From NCBI GenBank assembly GCA_964356335.1, contig CAYHHI010000008.1, positions 22,208-86,207 of the forward strand: a stretch of 64,000 nt of DNA. Direction: 5' to 3'. Positions within the stretch are counted from its first letter, which is position 1; every line of letters begins with the position of its first letter. A program made the position numbers and the translations under genes. The DNA is from CAYHHI01 sp964356335 (lineage in GTDB: Bacteria; Arandabacterota; Arandabacteria; Arandabacterales; Arandabacteraceae). Under the pieces are notes generated by a model, which saw nothing but the letters and a program-made list of their open reading frames with translations, was not told the origin of the DNA and ran no database searches. Positions 42,175 through 51,435 of this stretch are shown here, in pieces.

Positions 42175-43518
42175 CTACGCCCCGCCAATCTTCATCTCGC
42201 CAATGCGCAGCGTGGGACAGGCCGTAGGATGCTTGAAATAAAGGTCGTTCCCGACGGCATTGACGCCCCGGAGCATGTCCAGCACATTCGAGGCCACGGT
42301 GATATTTCTGACCGGGTAGGCCACTTCCCCGTTTTCTATCCACAGGCCCCCAGCCCCGCTCGAGAAGTCACCGGTTGAAGGATTTATCCCGACCCACCAT
42401 CCCGTGAGGGATATGGCCCAGAGGCCCCGAGCGGTCGATTTGACGATCTCCTCCGGTGATGAAATTCCTTTGTCGACGTAGAGGTTCGTGGAGCCGACCG
42501 ACGGCAGCGCTCTGAAGCCTTCGCGCCTGGCATTGCCCGTTGACTTTGCCCCACACTTCTTCGCAGTAGTGGCATCAAACAGAAAGGATTTGAGCACACC
42601 CTTGTCGAGCACAACGGTTCTTGAGCAGGGAGTGCCTTCATCGTCAAATGGAGAGCTCCCGACTCCACCCTTAAGCGTCGCGTCATCCGAAACTGTGACC
42701 AGCGGCGACCCGATCGCCTCCCCGATGCGACCTTTGAGCGCAGAAACCCCTATCGCTATGTTCTCGCCATTCACCATTGCCATGAAATGAATAAGAAGCG
42801 CGAATCCCGCGTCTCGATCAAGTATTACGGGCACAGTCTGTGAGGCCAGTGGCTTGCCTCCGAGGAGAGAGACAGCTTTCCAGCAGGCTCGCGTCGCGAT
42901 CGTCGGCGGCGCGTCAAGCTGATCGAAGAACCTGCTTGACACTTCTTCTCCACCGGTCTGGACGTCGCCGTCCTTCTCAGCGATGACTGAACATCCAACC
43001 TTGAAGAAGGTCGCCCGCTTGCGTTGGAAGACACCTTTGGTATTAGCGATGACTACCTCGGTTTTCGAATCATCGTATGAAACGGACTCCATTCTGCGAA
43101 TCGCCGGATCGTAGGCAAAAGCGAGGGCCTCGATGTCTTTCAGAACGCTGAGCTTCCTTTCAAAGTCTATGTCATCCACCGATTGATCAAATATCTCGAC
43201 CTCGGCGGTCCCTTGCGACGGGTCAGCCAACGAGTTTGTCTCATCGGGTGCGGCTGTCTTCGCAAGCTCGACGCCCTTGGCGACGATCTTCTCAAGCGAT
43301 GGCTCCCTCAGGTCCGAACTGTTGACCACAGCCATCCTGCCGCCGGCAATCAGCCTCAGAGCGAATCCACCGGTCTCCTTTTTCTTCAGCCTCTCGACCG
43401 CCTGATCCCGTACCTCCATCTCGAGGCCGCTGGAGGTTTCGACATAGACCTCGCCCTGATCGACCCCGCTTTTCTCAATCAGGCCAAGCAGACGTTTTGC
43501 GATCTTCTCTATATCCAC
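42175..43518 (-). CDS. tldE: TldE/PmbA-type partner subunit of the TldD protease
   Basis: 447 aa. TldE/PmbA subunit of the TldD/TldE metalloprotease that trims leader peptides and unfolded peptides. Start MDIEKIAKRLLGLIEKSGVDQGEVYVE; then GGFALRLIAGGRMAVVNSSDL, SDDATLKGGVGSSPFDDEGTP, RREGFRALPSVGSTNLYVDKG and WWVGINPSTGDFSSGAGGLWIENG. It lacks the HExxxH site, as expected for this subunit. There is no signal peptide, although its partner TldD has a Tat leader. Gap to tldD is 29 bp; same operon. Confidence 0.93.
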   Translation of the reverse strand: MDIEKIAKRLLGLIEKSGVDQGEVYVETSSGLEMEVRDQAVERLKKKETGGFALRLIAGGRMAVVNSSDLREPSLEKIVAKGVELAKTAAPDETNSLADPSQGTAEVEIFDQSVDDIDFERKLSVLKDIEALAFAYDPAIRRMESVSYDDSKTEVVIANTKGVFQRKRATFFKVGCSVIAEKDGDVQTGGEEVSSRFFDQLDAPPTIATRACWKAVSLLGGKPLASQTVPVILDRDAGFALLIHFMAMVNGENIAIGVSALKGRIGEAIGSPLVTVSDDATLKGGVGSSPFDDEGTPCSRTVVLDKGVLKSFLFDATTAKKCGAKSTGNARREGFRALPSVGSTNLYVDKGISSPEEIVKSTARGLWAISLTGWWVGINPSTGDFSSGAGGLWIENGEVAYPVRNITVASNVLDMLRGVNAVGNDLYFKHPTACPTLRIGEMKIGGA

Positions 43519-43547
43519 GGTGGTCTCCTACTATCCAAGTCCATCCC

Positions 43548-45050
43548 CTATCCTCTGCCGCCGACGACGATGCTCGAGATGCGCAAGGTGGGAGCGCCGG
43601 AAGTAATCGGCACCCACTGCCCTTTGCCGCATGTCCCCGGCCAAAAGCTAAGATCGTTGCCTACCATATCAATGCGTTTAAGGATCTCCGGGCCATTGCC
43701 GACCAGGGTCGCCCCTCGAACAGGTGAAGTGATCTTGCCCTTCTCAATAAGGTAGGCTTCCCGCACGCCGAAAGTGAAATTGCCGGTTACGGTATCCACC
43801 TCGCCCCCGCCGAGGCGCTTTGCGAAAATCCCACGCCCGGTCTGGGCTATGATCTCCTCGGGGGACGCTGTGCCGGCGGTGATGAAGGTGTTGGTCATCC
43901 TTGCCAGCGGGTAATCCATATATGACTGTCTTCTGCCGTTGCCCGTCGGCACCGCACCCATCTTTCTCGCGCTCATGAGATCGTACATGTAACCCTTGAG
44001 AATGCCGCCTTCGATCAAGACCGCTTTGCCTGCCGGGGTGGCTTCGTCATCGAAATCGAACGAGCCTCTCATGTTTGGTATCGAACCATCATCCACCAGG
44101 GTTATGAGATCAGAGGCGACCTTGGTTCCAACAAGTCCGGCATAGAATGAGGTCTTGCGCTCCACACTATCGGCTTCAAGCCCATGACCTACTGCCTCGT
44201 GGAAGACCACTCCGCCGCCGGAACCGATCACGACGGGCATCTCGCCCGAGGGTGAGTCGCCGGCATCGAGCATGTCAACGGCCTGCCGTGCCGCTTCACG
44301 CGCGGTCTCTTCGATGAATCCGGGCTCAGCGTATTCGAAACCCATCTTCTTGCTCTGGCGAACATAGCCGGGATGGCGCTTGGAACCTCTTTCGGCAAGC
44401 GTGTCTACCTCTATCCAGACAAGGGGAATCTCCTGCCTGACGAAGCCGCCATCACTGGTCGCGATCACTATCTTTCTTATCTCATCCCTGTAACTGACTC
44501 TTACCTGCTTTATTGCCGGATCGTAGCCGCGTGCGACGCGGTCGACGAGGCTCACTACCTCTGCTTTCTTCGATGCCCCGACATCGTCAGGTGAGATCTT
44601 GTATTTCACGAGCCCGCGCCCTTGCCTCTCGGTGAGACGAGCGGCCTCCACCCTGCCGCCTCCGCGGCTGATCTCAGCAGCGACCCTCGCGACCCTGGCC
44701 AGGTCTGGCTCATCCCACGAATCACAGAATGCATATCCGGTTTTCCAATTGCTGACCACTCTCACACCACCACCCTTGTCAACCCCATACTCGACAGACC
44801 TTACTATCCCGTCAGCAAGACTGATACCTGTCCTCGAAACTTCCTCGAGATAGACATCTGCGTATTGGCCGCCCGAGGAGAGGGCTGCCTCGATCACCTT
44901 GGCAAGACTTGCCTCAAGCCCGGGGGAGGATGAATACAAGAGCTCCTGGGGGAAAGCCTCGCCACGCAAGATAAGATCGAGCATTGCTGACGATGCCACT
45001 GCAAGCACGCCGCCTTTAGCGGTCACCTTTATGAAATCGCGACGCTTCAT
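43548..45050 (-). CDS. tldD: TldD metalloprotease subunit with Tat leader
   Basis: 500 aa from the ATG at 45050 behind GGAGGAAAGAGG. The N-terminus is a twin-arginine leader, KRRDFIKVTAKGGVLAVASSA. The catalytic HExxxH is in FHEAVGHGLEADSV (about 280-285), followed by MRGSFDFDDEATPAGKAVLIEGG and GNGRRQSYMDYPLARMTNT, and a terminal WPGTCGKGQWVPITSGAPTLRI. E. coli TldD is cytosolic, so export is unusual. It lies between the pfkB-like kinase and tldE with gaps of 24 and 29 bp. It could be co-exported with TldE, which has no leader. Confidence 0.93.
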   Translation of the reverse strand: MKRRDFIKVTAKGGVLAVASSAMLDLILRGEAFPQELLYSSSPGLEASLAKVIEAALSSGGQYADVYLEEVSRTGISLADGIVRSVEYGVDKGGGVRVVSNWKTGYAFCDSWDEPDLARVARVAAEISRGGGRVEAARLTERQGRGLVKYKISPDDVGASKKAEVVSLVDRVARGYDPAIKQVRVSYRDEIRKIVIATSDGGFVRQEIPLVWIEVDTLAERGSKRHPGYVRQSKKMGFEYAEPGFIEETAREAARQAVDMLDAGDSPSGEMPVVIGSGGGVVFHEAVGHGLEADSVERKTSFYAGLVGTKVASDLITLVDDGSIPNMRGSFDFDDEATPAGKAVLIEGGILKGYMYDLMSARKMGAVPTGNGRRQSYMDYPLARMTNTFITAGTASPEEIIAQTGRGIFAKRLGGGEVDTVTGNFTFGVREAYLIEKGKITSPVRGATLVGNGPEILKRIDMVGNDLSFWPGTCGKGQWVPITSGAPTLRISSIVVGGRG

Positions 45051-45074
45051 GACCCACCTCTTTCCTCCCAATAG

Positions 45075-46004
45075 CTACCACCGCTCGCCACTTCTAATCA
45101 AGTCCAAAATCTCGCGCACGGGTTTTATGCCCCCTCGTGCACCGACAGCCGTGCAGTTAATGGCAGCGGCAGCATTAGAAAAATCGAGGATGCGTTCAAG
45201 GTTCCATTCCATCGCAAGTCCGTAGATGAATGCCCCGTGGAACACATCACCGGCTCCTGTGGAATCTATGCAGTTGACTTTGAAGCCCCTCGCTTCTGTG
45301 AAGCCCCGATCGCTGAGAGCGATGGCCCCATCCCTGCCGAGAGTGGCAACTACACAGGCCGGACCCCTTGCCCTTATTTTCGGGAGGGCGTCTTCGAGGC
45401 GCGCCTCACCCGTGAAGCGTTCGGGAAATTCACGCGAGCAGACCACGTAGTCTGAAGCTTCGATAAGATCGGCAGTCCCGGGCTTGACGGTCTCGGCATC
45501 CACAACGACCTCGACCCCTGCCTTGCCTGCTTCGCGTGCGGCGACTGCCGCGGCCTCGGAATCGTGGCCATCGAGAAGGAGAAACCTGCCGGACTTCACG
45601 GCGGTGAGCGGAACCTGCTCGGGCTCGACCTGGAGAGCTTCGTCTCGCTTCCAGATTATGGTCCTCTCCCCTGTGGAGGCATCAACCAGGATGAAGGCGA
45701 ACTGGTTCATCACACCCTGGACTATAGTGACATCACGTGTGTCAACGCCTGCCTCTTTTAGACTAGCCAGAGAGAAAGCGCCCAGCTCCTCACCTCCGAC
45801 CTTGCCTATGTACTTGGCCTTCAGGCCCCACCTGGCGCATGCGGTGAGCGCACTCGCGACCTGACCTCCGGGAGTTTTCTTGAAGTCCAGCATCCGCAGC
45901 TTTTCTTCATACCGCGGGAACCTTGGAATGATGCAGATGTGGTCAACCGCATTGAGCCCCATGCCCACGACGTCGAAGTCGAACGATGCCTTACTCACAG
46001 ACAT
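45075..46004 (-). CDS. PfkB/ribokinase-family carbohydrate kinase
   Basis: 309 aa from the ATG at 46004 with a GAGAG site; the upstream 40-codon extension is rejected. Ribokinase fold: FDVVGMGLNAVDHICII, the KTPGGQVASALTACARWGLKAKYIGKVGGEELG substrate side with the double Gly, the phosphate-site VVATLGRDGAIA, and the catalytic-base loop NCIDSTGAGDVFHGAFIYGLA with the Asp. It phosphorylates a sugar or nucleoside-type alcohol; the substrate cannot be assigned. It is the first gene of the pfkB-tldD-tldE unit and has a structured leader of about 320 nt. Confidence 0.88.
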   Translation of the reverse strand: MSVSKASFDFDVVGMGLNAVDHICIIPRFPRYEEKLRMLDFKKTPGGQVASALTACARWGLKAKYIGKVGGEELGAFSLASLKEAGVDTRDVTIVQGVMNQFAFILVDASTGERTIIWKRDEALQVEPEQVPLTAVKSGRFLLLDGHDSEAAAVAAREAGKAGVEVVVDAETVKPGTADLIEASDYVVCSREFPERFTGEARLEDALPKIRARGPACVVATLGRDGAIALSDRGFTEARGFKVNCIDSTGAGDVFHGAFIYGLAMEWNLERILDFSNAAAAINCTAVGARGGIKPVREILDLIRSGERW

Positions 46005-46059
46005 TGCCACTCTCCCTGTGCTCCCTGTGCTGCGGTTACCGCAATCAGGCGACTGAGGG

Positions 46060-46091
46060 CACAAAAAACAAGGTGGGGCTTGCGCCCCACC
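46060..46091 (-). terminator. Intrinsic terminator/attenuator in the pfkB-like leader
   Basis: Minus strand: perfect 8-bp stem GGTGGGGC/GCCCCACC (46072-46079 with 46084-46091) followed by TTGTTTTTTGTG. It lies between the leader promoter (46332-46360) and the start at 46004, so it is more likely an attenuator than an end terminator. A second hairpin, TGAGGC/GCCTCA, lies just upstream in the leader. Confidence 0.55.
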
Positions 46092-46331
46092 CTTTCTTCT
46101 CCGCTCTTGAGGCAGAAGCCTCACGCCCTAAACCGAGAAAGCGCCCCAGGATCTATAATCTCAACTTCAATACAATCTCACAAGTACCGCGAACGCCCTT
46201 GCCGACCCCTCAACCATTCCGCCGCACCAACTTTTTTGACCTTAGAGAGTTAGGTCGTTCCTTTCCTGTTCGTTGCTATCGAATCGCCGTATCTTCGAAG
46301 CCTACCTGGCGATCTGCAACATATGCTGCGA

Positions 46332-46410
46332 TGTGTACTATGTTCACAGTTTCTTGTCAAGCTATTTTGCCGATTTATGACAAAATTAATGCTCATTCCG
46401 GCAAAATAGC
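46332..46410 (-). promoter_or_regulatory. pfkB-tldDE promoter with 12-bp inverted repeat
   Basis: Minus strand: TTGACA (46355-46360), 17-nt spacer, weak TACACA (46332-46337). Directly upstream, GCTATTTTGCCG (46361-46372) and CGGCAAAATAGC (46399-46410) form a perfect 12-bp inverted repeat with 26 bp between, and an inner ATTTTG/CAAAAT pair. The region is A+T-rich against its neighbours. It is a likely operator. Confidence 0.55.
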
Positions 46411-46517
46411 CAATGCCTGGCATGGGTAGAGAGCAAGGGCAACCGGAGCGAGCGCAATACGCGCGCAGCTACGCGCGCAGTATGGGATTTATCGGATGCC
46501 GGCAAACAAACCTCAAC

Positions 46518-46560
46518 GTCTATTGACTGTCTATTGACTTTGCTGGCTCAGCATTATAGC
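46518..46560 (+). promoter_or_regulatory. Promoter of the DUF6599 lipoprotein with duplicated -35
   Basis: The 11-bp unit GTCTATTGACT occurs twice in tandem (46518-46528, 46529-46539), giving two TTGACT boxes. The second is 15 nt from TATAGC (46555-46560). Confidence 0.45.
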
Positions 46561-46595
46561 CTCGGGACAGCCCCGCGCCGGAGGTACAAGAGGCA

Positions 46596-47639
46596 TTGCG
46601 AAAACGCCGGATCTTATCCGCTCGCTCAAACCCGCTGCGCAGGTTGGCGGTCGGCCTTGCCCTGACAGCGCTTGCAGGGTTCACCGTGATCTCGTGCTCG
46701 AGCAGCAACCATACCAAGATTTTCCGTGAGGTCGCAGCCTGCCTGCGAGGAGGTGACTCCAGCGCGCTTACCTCTCAGCGAATCCTTCTTGCGAACACCT
46801 CCTTCTACGACCGCAAGACAATCTTTGATTTCATTGATGGCGAGGCTGATATCTTTCTTGAGTACGGGTTTGAAAATCTCATGGCGTCCGAGGTCGAGTC
46901 AGAGGAGAGCGGCAAGCTCGCCGTCGATATCTACGCCATGTCCGCGCCGCTCGATGCCCTTGGGATTTTCTCAGTCAGGAACTTTGATGGCGACAGGGCC
47001 GGTGCGCCAGGAGTGGAATACTGCCGAGTAGGATCGTCCATTGAGTTCTGGCGCGGACGCTTCTTTGTGAGAGTCTATAGTGTCACATCTGGCGACCCGA
47101 TGGAGACTGCGCTCGCTGTCGACCAGTGTCTTCGGAGCAGTCTACGACGCGGCGATGCCGCACGTGGATTACAGGCCCATGAGGATTGGATGCCAGGTGA
47201 CCTCCCTCCTTTTCTCAGAGACGAGTCCGTGATCCCTCACACCGTTGCACTTGCAGAGGGCCCGCTCGCCTTGAGGCTTCTCGCCCCTCCCGTTGATCGC
47301 CTGGCCGATCTCCTGGGGAGGTGGCGGCGCGCATTTACCTTCCAAGTCAAAGCGGATGATGACACCATCAACCTGTTCCTCGTCGAGTTCGCCAGCCCCG
47401 AGGATGCCGCCGACAGTTTCGCTGCACTTAAGGGGTCGCGAGTGGTGGAAACACCAGCCGAAGTCAAGACCAGCCGGGCAACAGGTGGCGAAGCCTCACC
47501 TGCCGAGTTGAGGGCATTTCAGCTCGAAACCGAAGAAGGTTCGTGGCAGGTCATCCTGGGAGGCGCCAGAATACTCTGGGCCGAGACGGTTCTCGGGGGA
47601 AGCGTGCCGGGCATCTTCAAGCACATCCTGGAACAATAG
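46596..47639 (+). CDS. DUF6599-like lipoprotein
   Basis: 347 aa, TTG start behind GGAGG. A lipoprotein signal (LAVGLALTALAGFTVISC) with the lipobox Cys near 34. Then LANTSFYDRKTIFDFIDGEADIFLEYGFENLMASEV, a stretch typical of DUF6599 as I recall it, and YAMSAPLDALGIFSVRNFDGDRAGAPGVEYCRVG, YSVTSGDP, and a second similar half ending FKHILEQ. No enzyme motif. The role is unknown. It meets the C25 gene tail-to-tail with a 1-bp gap and no room for a terminator. Confidence 0.8.
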   Translation: MRKRRILSARSNPLRRLAVGLALTALAGFTVISCSSSNHTKIFREVAACLRGGDSSALTSQRILLANTSFYDRKTIFDFIDGEADIFLEYGFENLMASEVESEESGKLAVDIYAMSAPLDALGIFSVRNFDGDRAGAPGVEYCRVGSSIEFWRGRFFVRVYSVTSGDPMETALAVDQCLRSSLRRGDAARGLQAHEDWMPGDLPPFLRDESVIPHTVALAEGPLALRLLAPPVDRLADLLGRWRRAFTFQVKADDDTINLFLVEFASPEDAADSFAALKGSRVVETPAEVKTSRATGGEASPAELRAFQLETEEGSWQVILGGARILWAETVLGGSVPGIFKHILEQ

Positions 47640-47640
47640 G

Positions 47641-50600
47641 CTATTTCACAACAATAAGCTTTCTTGTCTGATTGAAACCCTCGGCGCGCATGCTCACGAA
47701 GTAGACACCGGGCGCGAGGCTCGGTCCGCAGTCGAAGGAGCGAGAGTATCGGCCGGGTCCAAGAACCGAATTGGCTATTCCGACCAGCGCCCGCCCCGTC
47801 ACATCGAAAACCTCAATGGCCACTCGCGACACACGTGGCACGTCGAAGGTGATCGTGAATTCCGAGGATACAGGATTAGGATCGATGCTCGTCAAGGCAA
47901 ACCTGGCTGGAGCAACCTTAAGGTCTTTGTCCGGAATTGTCACCGACGCGTAATCATCAGAGATGCTTATGTCATCAATATACCATCCCTCTTCGGCATA
48001 GTACTGATCCGACCCAAATCTGAATCTGATCTTCGCTCTTCCCTGGTAGGATGCCAGGTCGATCTGAACCTGCGTCCAGTCATTGGTCCAGGCAAAACAT
48101 GGCGTGTTCCCTGGGAACGGACTGAAGTAGTTGGGATAGATCTTGCGGTCATAGCCGCCCACAGGCGTAAGCTGCGACCAGGTGCGGCCTCCATCTAACG
48201 AGATCTCGACAATGCCACCGTCCCAGGCATACTGGCCGTTATAGAGCTCGGCATGAATCCAGTGCCAGAAAGTCAGCGTGGCATTTGGCCCAAGACAGAG
48301 CTCCGGGGTCTCCAGGGCGGCGTGGCCAAAGTCCGAATAACCGGCCGATCCCGGGCCTCCGAATTTCCATGACTGACCTCCGCCTGCCGTATGGTTCCGG
48401 TAAGTATCAACGTGCCACTGGTCCAGATGCATGTCGTTCATGTCATGATGAACCCACCCGGGGGAGCCGCTCTCCATATCATCTACAAGCGAACCTCCTA
48501 CATAAATCGAAGTGCTATCAGTTGTAAGCCTGCCGCTTGTCAGAGTGACCTCGAGGCCGAGATCTATCCTGTGAAACTCGGGGCAATCCGGCGATATCGT
48601 TACGACATAGGCCGGAGAGATTTCCACTTCCTGTCCGGAGGGGATGCTGTCAGCATATCCGCTGTCCACATCGATCGTGACATAGGGATCGCCTCCACTG
48701 ATCACAACGCTCGCACCGATCGCGTCGCCCGATCCTCCGTTCTTGAAAGAGAGCGCGAGTTCGAATCCCTCGCCGGCTTCCAGGCAGCCGTCACCGTTAC
48801 CGGTAAGCGTGTCAGCCACCGAAATGCCTGTCAAGACAAGCTCCGGCGCACTCACAGACGCCCAGTAGCGCCGGACAAACGAGGTATCGGCATAGGATAT
48901 GGCGAGGTCGAATTCGACTCTGTGACTGTCCGGCGCAGACGGCGACACTTGATAAGCATAACTCCACGGAGGCGCCGCGATTGAGTCAGGTGCTATATCT
49001 CCGAATGCTCCACTCGAGTCAATCAGCATCACATAAGAATCTTGTATTCTGAGCACGGCAAACACGCCGAGCGCCGAATCCTGCCCCACGTTTTCGAGGG
49101 ACACGCACGATTCGATTGTCTCTCCTGCATCCATCTTGCCGTTGGAATTGCCGAAGCTCACGCCGAGGGTATCATCGTCAATTGTGAACTCCCTGATCAT
49201 GACGACCGCGTGATTTGCCAATTCAACAGGGATAGTATCGAGATATGCGTAGAAGTCGTGTGCGGTGACTGCCAGGTAAAGCGATCCGGGCCCTCCAGCC
49301 AAAGGGTTCAAATAGGCTTTGCCACCCGAGTCCGTGCACCCGCTCACCCAGGTACTGTCACTGAATACGGCCACTCTTGCTCCCTGAATGGGAGACGAAC
49401 CGTTCTTCACCGTTATCTCCACCTGATTATCTGAGGTGTAAATGACCTCCGGGTGCGAGACATTCACGTATCCCGGCTCATCGGTCCAGACGTCCATCGA
49501 AGGATCGCCGAGAAGAACAAGATCATAATAGACCCATCGCATGGCGCCCACGTTGATGAAGGGTATGTTGTCAATTCGTGAATCATCGTTGGCCTTGCCT
49601 ATCGCGGTTATGCCTTCTGCGAACAAGGCATCGAAGAACTGCCTGTCATAATGCTGGGAGGAGCCATTGGTGCTGTAAGGCATATACCATCCGTACCGCG
49701 TGTTGCCTATGAAAGCGACGGCCGCATTCTCTACAAAGGTCAAATGCTCGCCGAAGCAGTCTTCCGCGTAACCTACCGGGTTCCTGTTATCAAACGAGCC
49801 GGCGTAACATCCCTGGCTATATAGAATGAAATAGGTATTGGACACGCCGTCATTCGTGAATCTTGTCTCGACATCGGTGTTATACATTCTCATGCAATAG
49901 GTCACGTCGGCATGGCCGAGATGGTTCACGATGTGACGTCCGCTGTTGAGGAGCGGAATCAAGTCCTCCTTGTCCCACACGTCGGGATAGAGATCGCGGT
50001 CGTAAAGCGTGGACACCGTGAATGACGGAGGGAAGCCCGCAGTGGTGTAGCCAAAAGATGAGGAACCATATCTTATCTCATCCTTGTAGTCGCCCCCCCA
50101 GGTACCGGCCGAAAGGCCCTCGCCGACCATCTGTGCAGTCTTTATCTGGCTCACGACGGGCATGCTCTCGTACTTGATCACTTTGGCGACGAAGTTTTCG
50201 GCCTCTATGGTGTCACCCACGGCGGCCCGGCCGACGCTCACCTCAGGCATAAGATCGGCTTCTCCGGGCTCGCCCCAGTAGGAGTCACCATCGTCATTCC
50301 AGGATCCATCGAGTGCGCCGTAATAAAGGTCTGAGGGTATGTCACTGTCGATCGCGCTGGGGCCAATGGCATAAAGGCCACGGTGAGGAATGATGTCGTC
50401 ATCACCGGCGAGCAGCACGTATTCGGTCTCCCAATTGAGATATGCATCCTTGATGAAGTTCCTGATCTTGGTCTGGAGATCGGCGCCCGTGTAGTTTGCG
50501 GCGATATCGGATGCGAGTACGATCTTGGCTCTCAAGCCCCGCTGGTCTTTGTGCTGCCTGAGCACCTCGAATGCGGGCTCGAGCGCGGAGTCTGTTATGA

Positions 50601-51321
50601 TGATGTATGGATAGGTCTCGTCAGGGCCAACAAGGCCCGCGTGGGCTCCCAGCAAACCCTGTGACATATAAGAAGTATAAGAAGATACGGCCTCGACATC
50701 ACCACCGACCATCTTCTTGACCGTAGACAGGTCCTGGGATCTCCCCCGCCTCAGCGTGGCAAGCGAACGGCTGAGCAGTACGGTGCTGGGGACCGTTTCG
50801 ATTCTGACTTCAAGTCGCGGCGAATAGAAGAGCGTACCCGTCGAGGCCATGTACGTTACCGGATAGATATTGAGGAATGCGACGTTGTAACCTCTGCAGG
50901 TGCCCGTATAGACATGCACAGCCCGGGCTCGCGGAAACGCCTGAGTCTGGTCAAAGGTCGGATCTGGAATTGCAAATGCTTTCGGAGCGGGGGAGCTGGT
51001 CGGCAACTCCTGCCGGGCCAGCACAACGGGAAGATCGATGCTGATCGCCTCTTCGAACGGAACATTCACTGTCACGCTCGCTATGTCTTCGCCCTGCGGC
51101 AGCAAGATCTGCATGCTATAAACGGGCAGAAGCGGCTCACCAAGGTTTGCAAGTACTGGCAAGTTCTCAACACTTATCGCAGAGCCTTGCTGATCGTAGG
51201 TTACCGTAGGCTGCGTAAAATCAACGTCTTTGACGATTGTGGCGGCTCTGGCGGATGACAAACCAAGCCATAGTGGCACTAATACGAATATTCCGATCAG
51301 AAAGAGGTTTTTCTTCCTCAC
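47641..51321 (-). CDS. Second gingipain-like C25 peptidase, 1,227 aa, with CARDB-type and sorting domains
   Basis: Start is the GTG at 51321 behind AAGGAGGGAG; the longer frame to 51387 runs through the -10 box of its promoter. Signal peptide: LFLIGIFVLVPLWLGLSSARA. Prodomain (LANLGEPLLPVYSMQILLP), catalytic core with EYVLLAGDDDIIPHRG, catalytic His in IVNHLGHADVTYC (about 468) and catalytic Cys in YSQGCYAGSFDNR (about 505). CARDB/NEW3-like repeats follow (VSFGNSNGKMDAGETIESCVSLENVG), then a lectin/MAM-like sandwich (WVHHDMNDMHLDQWHV, GGRTWSQL) and the sorting domain (DPNPVSSEFTITF, GVYFVSMRAEG). A large secreted protease. Confidence 0.9.
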   Translation of the reverse strand: MRKKNLFLIGIFVLVPLWLGLSSARAATIVKDVDFTQPTVTYDQQGSAISVENLPVLANLGEPLLPVYSMQILLPQGEDIASVTVNVPFEEAISIDLPVVLARQELPTSSPAPKAFAIPDPTFDQTQAFPRARAVHVYTGTCRGYNVAFLNIYPVTYMASTGTLFYSPRLEVRIETVPSTVLLSRSLATLRRGRSQDLSTVKKMVGGDVEAVSSYTSYMSQGLLGAHAGLVGPDETYPYIIITDSALEPAFEVLRQHKDQRGLRAKIVLASDIAANYTGADLQTKIRNFIKDAYLNWETEYVLLAGDDDIIPHRGLYAIGPSAIDSDIPSDLYYGALDGSWNDDGDSYWGEPGEADLMPEVSVGRAAVGDTIEAENFVAKVIKYESMPVVSQIKTAQMVGEGLSAGTWGGDYKDEIRYGSSSFGYTTAGFPPSFTVSTLYDRDLYPDVWDKEDLIPLLNSGRHIVNHLGHADVTYCMRMYNTDVETRFTNDGVSNTYFILYSQGCYAGSFDNRNPVGYAEDCFGEHLTFVENAAVAFIGNTRYGWYMPYSTNGSSQHYDRQFFDALFAEGITAIGKANDDSRIDNIPFINVGAMRWVYYDLVLLGDPSMDVWTDEPGYVNVSHPEVIYTSDNQVEITVKNGSSPIQGARVAVFSDSTWVSGCTDSGGKAYLNPLAGGPGSLYLAVTAHDFYAYLDTIPVELANHAVVMIREFTIDDDTLGVSFGNSNGKMDAGETIESCVSLENVGQDSALGVFAVLRIQDSYVMLIDSSGAFGDIAPDSIAAPPWSYAYQVSPSAPDSHRVEFDLAISYADTSFVRRYWASVSAPELVLTGISVADTLTGNGDGCLEAGEGFELALSFKNGGSGDAIGASVVISGGDPYVTIDVDSGYADSIPSGQEVEISPAYVVTISPDCPEFHRIDLGLEVTLTSGRLTTDSTSIYVGGSLVDDMESGSPGWVHHDMNDMHLDQWHVDTYRNHTAGGGQSWKFGGPGSAGYSDFGHAALETPELCLGPNATLTFWHWIHAELYNGQYAWDGGIVEISLDGGRTWSQLTPVGGYDRKIYPNYFSPFPGNTPCFAWTNDWTQVQIDLASYQGRAKIRFRFGSDQYYAEEGWYIDDISISDDYASVTIPDKDLKVAPARFALTSIDPNPVSSEFTITFDVPRVSRVAIEVFDVTGRALVGIANSVLGPGRYSRSFDCGPSLAPGVYFVSMRAEGFNQTRKLIVVK

Positions 51322-51377
51322 TATCTCCCTCCTTCCCCTAAGCACGAAGAGCGGGGCTTTCTCCCGCTCTCGATTAT

Positions 51378-51406
51378 ATTCTACCACATAACCCCCCGCC
51401 TGTCAA
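51378..51406 (-). promoter_or_regulatory. Strong promoter of the second C25 gene
   Basis: Minus strand: TTGACA (51401-51406), 17-nt spacer, TAGAAT (51378-51383). The leader then carries a 7-bp hairpin, GAGCGGG/CCCGCTC (51349-51355 with 51363-51369), before the ribosome site. Confidence 0.7.
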
Positions 51407-51435
51407 AGCTTTTCACATGTTTAGATGCAGCACTG

